Shown in pieces: positions 23,731-28,819 of a DNA stretch of 28,819 nucleotides (positions are counted from its first letter, which is position 1; each line of letters begins with the position of its first letter). The notes below the pieces were generated by a model. It searched no databases, was not told the DNA's origin, and saw only the letters and a program-made list of their open reading frames with translations. The position numbers were made by a program, and so were the translations under genes. The stretch comes from Verrucomicrobiota bacterium (GTDB lineage Bacteria; Verrucomicrobiota; Verrucomicrobiia; Chthoniobacterales; UBA10450). The stretch is taken from positions 1 through 28,819 of the forward strand of contig QHON01000167.1 of NCBI GenBank assembly GCA_003218815.1, given 5' to 3'.

Positions 23731-24102
23731 ATGAACACATTGGTCCGTGAAAATCGCGATAATGAGCGCGGGCAGAGCGAACAGTTCATTACGCCATCTG
23801 GCAGCGTGGTCGAGGCTGGAGATGGCTATACACTCGAAGTCGAGATGCCTGGGGTAAACAAAGATGGCCTCGAGATTTCGGTCGAGAACAACGAGCTAAC
23901 AATTGTTGGGCGACGTTCTCGTCCAGGCTTGGAAGGCAAGTTGATTCATCGGGAATCGCGCCCGGAGAACTATCGGCGCACCTTTGAGCTCGATCCATCG
24001 ATCGATGCGGACAAGATCGGCGCGAAAATCGATCAAGGTGTCATCACTTTGACTCTCCCGAAGGCAGAACACGTCAAACCGCGCAAAATCGCTGTTTCTT
24101 GA
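23731..24102 (+). CDS. Hsp20 small heat-shock protein (second of two)
   Basis: ATG 23731 is preceded by AAAGGA, giving 123 residues; the frame is open further upstream but that part overlaps the first hsp20. It has a short N-arm and an alpha-crystallin domain: TPSGSVVEAGDGYTLEVEMPGVNKDGLEISVENNELTIVGRR, RTFELDPSIDADKIGAKIDQGVITLTLPKAE. The tail KPRKIAVS keeps the I-x-V motif. The two copies differ clearly outside the core, so they are diverged paralogs that could form mixed oligomers (inference). Confidence 0.94.
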   Translation: MNTLVRENRDNERGQSEQFITPSGSVVEAGDGYTLEVEMPGVNKDGLEISVENNELTIVGRRSRPGLEGKLIHRESRPENYRRTFELDPSIDADKIGAKIDQGVITLTLPKAEHVKPRKIAVS

Positions 24103-24123
24103 GATCCAGTTTTCTGGAAATCG

Positions 24124-24157
24124 AAGGCCGCGGACTTTAAGTTCGCGGCCTTTTGAT
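24124..24157 (+). terminator. Intrinsic terminator after the hsp20 pair
   Basis: AAGGCCGCGGAC (24124-24135) pairs with GTTCGCGGCCTT (24141-24152; one G-T pair) around loop TTTAA, followed by a T-rich end. It ends the hsp20 transcript 21 nt after the stop and insulates recA. Confidence 0.8.
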
Positions 24158-24221
24158 TTCCTAGCGAAGCTTTTTCCGCTTGGCGAACCGTCTGCGGAGA
24201 AGTAATTACAGTTACCTCGAT

Positions 24222-25259
24222 ATGGCGACGAAAACTGAAGAGAAGACCAGCGCAGACAGACTCACCGTCGCGCGAAATAAAAATCTCGATCTGGCGATTC
24301 AGCAAATCGCGAAAGATTACGGCGACGGTGCGATCATGCGCCTTGGGGACGAAAAGATTGTCGATATCGACGTCATCCCCACCGGCAACATTCTGATCGA
24401 TCGCGCTCTTGGCGTTGGCGGATTTCCACGAGGGAGGGTTGTCGAGGTGTTTGGCCCGGAGTCTTCCGGGAAAACCACGCTTACACTCACGGTCATAGCC
24501 CAAGCTCAAAAGCACGGCGGTCTTGCCGCGTTCATCGATGTCGAACATGCGCTCGATCCGGCATACGCGAAAAGACTCGGCGTCGATCTTGACGATCTCC
24601 TCGTTTCCCAGCCGAGCTCCGGCGAGGAAGCGCTCCGGATTTGCGAAACTCTCGTGCGTTCCAACGCTCTCGACGTGATTGTGGTCGATTCGGTCGCCGC
24701 GCTAGTCACAAAGGCGGAACTGGAAGGCGAGATCGGCGACACGACCGTAGGGGCACAAGCACGACTCATGAGCGCAGCTTTGCGTAAACTCACTTCGCTG
24801 ATTTCAAAAGCGCGAACCTGCTGTGTTTTCACAAACCAGATTCGTGAAAAAATAGGTGTCATGTTCGGCAACCCGGAAACGACGCCGGGTGGCAGGGCGT
24901 TGAAATTTTACGCCAGCGTCCGCGTCGATATTCGCCGCATCGGCGCGATCAAGCAGACAGACGGTGTTGTCACGGGAAACCGCACCCGGATCAAGATTGT
25001 GAAAAACAAGGTGGCGCCCCCGTTTACTGAAGCGGAATTCGACATCATGTACAACGAGGGAATTTCATCGACCGGCGCACTTCTCGATGTTGCGTTGGAA
25101 AAACAAATCATCGAAAAACGCGGTTCCTGGCTGAACTATAAAGGCACCCAGCTCGCCCAGGGTCGCGATGCGGCGAAGGAAGCGCTGAAGAACGACAAGG
25201 CACTCTACGAAGAAATCGAAGCGGCGGTCAAAGCAAAGCTCGACGAAGACAAAAGGTAG
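24222..25259 (+). CDS. recA: Recombinase RecA
   Basis: From ATG 24222 the protein has 345 residues, normal for RecA; an upstream frame extension overlaps the spacer and is not conserved. It shows the N-terminal helix (LDLAIQQIAKDYGDGAIMRLGD), Walker A GPESSGKT at 78-85, FIDVEHALDPAYAKRLGVDLDDLLVSQP, Walker B (ALDVIVVDSVAALV), loop L1 (EGEIGDTTVGAQARLMSAALRKL), and the L2 region (FTNQIREKIGVMFGNPETTPGGRALKFYASVR). The acidic C-terminal tail is short. RecA performs strand exchange and SOS activation. No clear LexA box is visible upstream. A terminator follows at 25284. Confidence 0.97.
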   Translation: MATKTEEKTSADRLTVARNKNLDLAIQQIAKDYGDGAIMRLGDEKIVDIDVIPTGNILIDRALGVGGFPRGRVVEVFGPESSGKTTLTLTVIAQAQKHGGLAAFIDVEHALDPAYAKRLGVDLDDLLVSQPSSGEEALRICETLVRSNALDVIVVDSVAALVTKAELEGEIGDTTVGAQARLMSAALRKLTSLISKARTCCVFTNQIREKIGVMFGNPETTPGGRALKFYASVRVDIRRIGAIKQTDGVVTGNRTRIKIVKNKVAPPFTEAEFDIMYNEGISSTGALLDVALEKQIIEKRGSWLNYKGTQLAQGRDAAKEALKNDKALYEEIEAAVKAKLDEDKR

Positions 25260-25283
25260 AGATCAGACGACGTGAATGACGTC

Positions 25284-25307
25284 AGTGCGAGCGAACCGCA
25301 CTTTTTT
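25284..25307 (+). terminator. Intrinsic terminator after recA
   Basis: AGTGCG (25284-25289) pairs with CGCACT (25297-25302) around a 7-nt loop and runs into six Ts. A second small hairpin, GACGT-GAATG-ACGTC (25269-25283), sits immediately before it. Confidence 0.6.
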
Positions 25308-25367
25308 CTGGCCCGGGTTTTTGTTTTCTGCGGATCGATAGCCCGCGGCGCATGAAAGCGCGCCACG

Positions 25368-25387
25368 AGATTTCCATTTGGAAATCT
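25368..25387. repeat. Short palindrome in the alaS leader
   Basis: AGATTTCC-ATTT-GGAAATCT is a perfect 8-bp inverted repeat with a 4-base loop, 37 bases before the alaS start. No T run follows, so it is not a standard terminator; it could be an operator or an mRNA hairpin. Confidence 0.4.
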
Positions 25388-25424
25388 TTGGCCTCTCCGG
25401 CAATTTGATCGTTAGATCGACATC

Positions 25425-28289
25425 ATGACCTCGGCCGAAATCCGCCAATCCTTTCTCGATTTCTTTCGCGAGAAACAACACAGCATTGTGCCCTCGTCGT
25501 CACTGCTGCCCGACGCGCCAAATCTGCTTTTCACCAACGCCGGCATGAACCAGTTCGTGCCGATCTTCCTTGGACAGCAGAAACCTTCATGGACTCCGGC
25601 GCGTGTGGCCGACACCCAGAAATGCATCCGCGCCGGCGGCAAACATAATGACCTCGAAGATGTCGGGCTGGATACCTATCATCACACTTTTTTCGAGATG
25701 CTCGGCAATTGGAGCTTCGGCGATTACTTCAAAAAGGAGGCGATCGACTGGGCGTGGGAACTCGTAGTTGGTCGCTGGAAATTTCCGGCCCAACGGCTTT
25801 ACGCGACGGTTTACAAACCTGGACTCCGCGAACCGAGCGAGTTTGACCAGGAAGCGTACGATCACTGGACGAGGTTATTTCAGGATGCCGATCTCGATCC
25901 TGCAATCCACGTCCTCAGCGGTGGAAAAGCAGACAATTTCTGGATGATGGGCGACACCGGCCCGTGCGGAGCATGCTCGGAATTACATGTCGATCTTACC
26001 CCGGACGGGGATACCCGTGGCGCGTTGGTCAATAAAGAAGACCCGCGCTGCATCGAGATTTGGAATCTGGTTTTCATTCAGTTCAACGCGAATCCTGACA
26101 ACACCCTGACTCTCTTGCCACAGCGTCACGTCGATACCGGGATGGGTTTCGAGCGCGTTACCGCGATTGTTCAAGGCACGAAGAATCTCACCGATTTTGC
26201 GGGAACGATCTCCAACTACGAGACCGATATTTTCCGTCCAATTTTCGACCAGCTGGAAAAACTCAGCGGCAAAAAATACGGATCAACGATTCCGGTTGTA
26301 GGGCAAGCGCATCGCTTGCCGGACATAGAGGGGGGCAGCCGTAGCCGCCCTACAAACGATCCAGACCAGGAAAAGATCGACATCGCGTTTCGCGTCATCG
26401 CCGATCACATCCGCACGCTGAGCTTTGCGATCGCCGACGGAATCATTCCTTCCAATGAGGGCCGTGGCTACGTCTTGCGCCGTGTTCTGCGGCGAGCCAT
26501 CCGCTATGGCCGCACGCTCGGATTCCAGGAACCATTCTTTTTCCAACTTGTCGACGTTGTCGCACGAACGATGGGCGACGTCTTCCCCGAAGTCCGCTCA
26601 AAACAAAAAGCGATCGAAGAAACAATTCGCCGCGAAGAAGAGTCATTTAACAAAACTTTGGACAAAGGCATCGAAGAGTTTAACGAAATGATGAAAGCGC
26701 TTGAACGTGACGTTCCGAAAGTCGCTCCGCTTGGCGGATGGGTGATCATGCCAGGACGGTTTGCGTTCAAGCTTTACGACACGTACGGCTTCCCGCTCGA
26801 TTTAACGGAACTCATGGCCCGAGAACGGGGGTTTACGGTCGATGTTACCAGCTTCGAGAAATTGATGGAAGAACAGCGCGCGCGCGCACGCAAGGCACAG
26901 AAAAAAGAAAAAATCCACGTCGAAGACAGGGAACTAAAAGCCGCACCGACGAAATTTCTCGGGTACGATTTTCTTGAGGCCGAAGCAGTTGTCGAAACTG
27001 TGCTGCCGGGAACGAAGGCAGAGGAGTTAAACGTCGTTCTCGATCAAACGCCGTTTTACGCCGAAATGGGTGGACAAGTTGGCGACCACGGGTTGCTGCA
27101 CGTGCCGGGACATGACCGCACGGAAGTTGGTCAGCTTCGAGTGATCGACACACAGAAGCGCGGCGATGCTTTTGTTCATCGTGCGAGGCTTCTGGAGGGT
27201 CGAGCACCCGAGCCGGGAGAAGCGGTGCGTGTAGCGGTCGATGTCGATCGACGTAGATCGATTCAGGCGCATCACACAGTTACGCATCTTCTGCATTGGG
27301 TGTTGCACGAGATTGTTTCACGCGATGCGGCACAAAAAGGGAGCTATGTCGGACCGGACAAACTAACGTTCGACTTTTCAAGCGCGGCTCTAACGAAGCA
27401 GCAAGTCCACGATGTCGAAAAATTGGTGAATGAAAAAATCGCTGAGAACGCGGCAGTTTCATGGACTGAAATTCCGTACGCAGAGGCCAGGAAGCGAAAG
27501 AACATTATCCAGTTTTTCGGCGAGAAATACGGCGACACAGTGCGCGTCCTGCAAGTCGGCGGAACGCCGCGCGCTCTCAATGGTTACTCAATGGAACTGT
27601 GCGGTGGCACCCACGTAAGGTCGACGAGTGAGATAGGTCCGTTCCGGATCGTAAAGGAAGAAGCGATTGCGGCGGGAATCCGGCGGATCGAAGCGGTTGC
27701 GGGCGACGCAGCGCGTGCGTGGACAGACCAGGAAGCTACGCGTCAACAACAGAAGTTTGAAACCTTAGCGCGGAAGAAGCCTGACGTTGCCCGGTTGCCT
27801 CCTTTTGAAAACATGGTGGAGACGCCTGAAATGCTGAAACAGATCGACGCGCGTGCGGCGCATCTTGAGAAACTTGAAACCGAGGTTCACGATTGGGAAA
27901 AGCGAACTGCCAAAGCTGCGGAGGCCGATCTGCAGAGTCGTGCGGCCGCCATCGCAAATGGAGTCGCGGCGTCGCAGGCAGGAAGCGATTCATGCGTGTC
28001 TGAGATCCCGAATGCCGATGGTAAGTTGCTGGGCGCGGTGGCGGACGCTCTCAAGACAAAATTTAATGGCCCAATTTTTCTTGCTGGCGTGGCAAATGGG
28101 CGTGTCTCTTTGATTGTTGCGGTTCCAAAAGATCTGACGCTGAAATTTCAGGCCAACAAGATTATTCAAGAGATCGCGCCGATCGTTGGTGGCAAAGGTG
28201 GTGGTCGGCCGGAGAGCGCACAGGGCGGCGGCACGGACACCAATGAAATCGGCAAAGCGCTGGCGAAGGCGAAGGAGCTGCTGCGCTGA
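25425..28289 (+). CDS. alaS: Alanyl-tRNA synthetase
   Basis: AlaRS charges tRNA-Ala and edits mischarged Ser/Gly. The 954-residue protein has the class II catalytic core (FTNAGMNQFVPIFLGQ, HHTFFEMLGNWSFGDYFKKEAI, DTGMGFERV), the tRNA-recognition part (DIAFRVIADHIRTLSFAIADG, GRGYVLRRVLRRAIRYGR), the editing domain with zinc ligands H617-xxx-H621 and C726-GGT-H730, and the C-terminal DHHA1 domain ending in GGKGGGRPESAQGGG. It is about 80 residues longer than E. coli AlaRS; part of that is a 20-codon in-frame palindromic insertion (residues ~291-311) between GKKYG and DIAFRVIADH. There is no obvious RBS; the ATG is placed by family alignment to the MTSAEIRQSFLDFF start. Confidence 0.97.
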   Translation: MTSAEIRQSFLDFFREKQHSIVPSSSLLPDAPNLLFTNAGMNQFVPIFLGQQKPSWTPARVADTQKCIRAGGKHNDLEDVGLDTYHHTFFEMLGNWSFGDYFKKEAIDWAWELVVGRWKFPAQRLYATVYKPGLREPSEFDQEAYDHWTRLFQDADLDPAIHVLSGGKADNFWMMGDTGPCGACSELHVDLTPDGDTRGALVNKEDPRCIEIWNLVFIQFNANPDNTLTLLPQRHVDTGMGFERVTAIVQGTKNLTDFAGTISNYETDIFRPIFDQLEKLSGKKYGSTIPVVGQAHRLPDIEGGSRSRPTNDPDQEKIDIAFRVIADHIRTLSFAIADGIIPSNEGRGYVLRRVLRRAIRYGRTLGFQEPFFFQLVDVVARTMGDVFPEVRSKQKAIEETIRREEESFNKTLDKGIEEFNEMMKALERDVPKVAPLGGWVIMPGRFAFKLYDTYGFPLDLTELMARERGFTVDVTSFEKLMEEQRARARKAQKKEKIHVEDRELKAAPTKFLGYDFLEAEAVVETVLPGTKAEELNVVLDQTPFYAEMGGQVGDHGLLHVPGHDRTEVGQLRVIDTQKRGDAFVHRARLLEGRAPEPGEAVRVAVDVDRRRSIQAHHTVTHLLHWVLHEIVSRDAAQKGSYVGPDKLTFDFSSAALTKQQVHDVEKLVNEKIAENAAVSWTEIPYAEARKRKNIIQFFGEKYGDTVRVLQVGGTPRALNGYSMELCGGTHVRSTSEIGPFRIVKEEAIAAGIRRIEAVAGDAARAWTDQEATRQQQKFETLARKKPDVARLPPFENMVETPEMLKQIDARAAHLEKLETEVHDWEKRTAKAAEADLQSRAAAIANGVAASQAGSDSCVSEIPNADGKLLGAVADALKTKFNGPIFLAGVANGRVSLIVAVPKDLTLKFQANKIIQEIAPIVGGKGGGRPESAQGGGTDTNEIGKALAKAKELLR
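26296..26355. repeat. 60-bp compound palindrome inserted in frame within alaS
   Basis: The ends are a perfect 9-bp inverted repeat, TTGTAGGGC (26296-26304) and GCCCTACAA (26347-26355). Inside are an 8-bp perfect hairpin GGCAAGCG-CAT-CGCTTGCC (26302-26320) and a shorter hairpin around GGGC...GCCC (26333-26350). The length of 60 bp keeps the reading frame. Confidence 0.75.
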
Positions 28290-28303
28290 ATCGCACCGCG
28301 CAA

Positions 28304-28819
28304 TTACGGCGCACTCACACTGGGCGTCCGCGCATGTTTCGCGAGCAGTTTTGGGTTCTTGCCCGTAAGCGGCATGCGGTAAAGCGACGGCTCGTTTTCA
28401 TTTTCCTTCTGGAGGATGCAAAGAAATTCTTCGTTGCTCAGCCAAAACGGCTCCCATACGAAGTCATCCTTGCCCGTGACACGAACTGCCTTTTCGCTCG
28501 CGACATCGAATTTCTCGATCGCTGGCTGCGGACCGTCCCAGTTTTTACGCTCATGCTCGGAACCGCAATCGACATCCATTAGCAGCACCTTGCCGTCCGG
28601 CGAAACGCTAAGTCGATCGCCGCCGTTCATGCTCGCATCAGTCAGAATCGTCGAGAGCTCCCATTTCTTAAGAACGTTTCCGTCCAAATCGATCTGGTAA
28701 ATGTTGTCGAGATCGTGACAAAAAATTGATTTGCCGTCTCGAGCCCATTCCGGCGCGCCGAAAGCGTCGTTCTTTAATGCGGCATTTTTCACAAAGCGGA
28801 ACCCTGATCCGTCGGCGTT
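28304..28819 (-). CDS. TolB-like / WD40-type beta-propeller protein, C-terminal part (partial)
   Basis: The frame is open to the window edge (28819), so only the last 171 residues are visible. It contains propeller blade repeats of the PD40/TolB type: DAFGAPEWARDGKSIFCHDLDNIYQIDLDGN, GGDRLSVSPDGKVLLMDVD, and FVWEPFWLSNEEFLCILQKENENEPSLYRMPLTG. A GTG at 28790-28792 could serve as a start, but the residues before it (NADGSGFRF) fit another blade strand, so the gene continues beyond the window. Such domains bind partners or carbohydrates; the specific role is unknown. It converges on alaS with a 14-nt gap and no obvious terminator between. Confidence 0.7.
   Translation of the reverse strand, partial: NADGSGFRFVKNAALKNDAFGAPEWARDGKSIFCHDLDNIYQIDLDGNVLKKWELSTILTDASMNGGDRLSVSPDGKVLLMDVDCGSEHERKNWDGPQPAIEKFDVASEKAVRVTGKDDFVWEPFWLSNEEFLCILQKENENEPSLYRMPLTGKNPKLLAKHARTPSVSAP

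Overview
The window looks like chromosomal housekeeping DNA from a Gram-negative bacterium, most likely a soil-type Verrucomicrobiota (Spartobacteria/Chthoniobacterales-like). That placement is inferred from the gene mix: a secretin, an outer-membrane beta-barrel protein, an mreBCD-mrdA cluster, a fused RibD, and a small secreted Tyr/Gly-rich protein. I see no phage, plasmid, CRISPR, rRNA or tRNA signal. No stretch longer than 300 bases lacks a gene.

Layout. 1-845: the 3' end of mpl (murein peptide recycling) converges on a secreted SnoaL-like/DUF4440 protein. 969-5472: a secretion or pilus cluster of secretin (gspD), a small secreted peptidoglycan-binding protein and the assembly ATPase (gspE). 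5553-6206: rpe on the minus strand, with no ATG, GTG or TTG at its expected start. 6470-12902: a rod-shape operon, mreB, mreC, mreD and mrdA (PBP2), followed by rng (RNase G/E); several junctions overlap by 4 nt. 13059-13814: a beta-barrel outer-membrane protein with its own RBS and terminator. 13993-15314: thiH and thiS (thiamine thiazole synthesis), converging on an NfeD-type membrane serine protease (15322-16725). 16801-20522: dnaG and rpoD, the conserved primase-sigma pair, then a small membrane protein and a secreted DUF3106-like protein. 21588-22947: minus-strand Tyr/Gly/His-rich secreted protein and ribD. 23208-24102: two tandem Hsp20 chaperones. 24222-28289: recA and alaS. 28304-28819: the C-terminal end of a TolB-like beta-propeller protein on the minus strand.

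How the genes work together. Envelope growth dominates: Mpl, MreBCD and PBP2 build and recycle murein, while the secretin needs a passage through it, which the peptidoglycan-binding protein may help anchor. The rest is core information processing (dnaG, rpoD, recA, alaS, rng), cofactor synthesis (thiH, thiS, ribD) and heat-shock chaperones.

The least ordinary items are a 60-bp compound palindrome inserted in frame in alaS, a 116-bp inverted-repeat element between mreB and mreC, the missing canonical start of rpe, and a strongly basic N-terminal extension on RpoD. I did not find a clearly new multi-gene system. The nearest candidate is the secretin / peptidoglycan-binding protein / ATPase triad.
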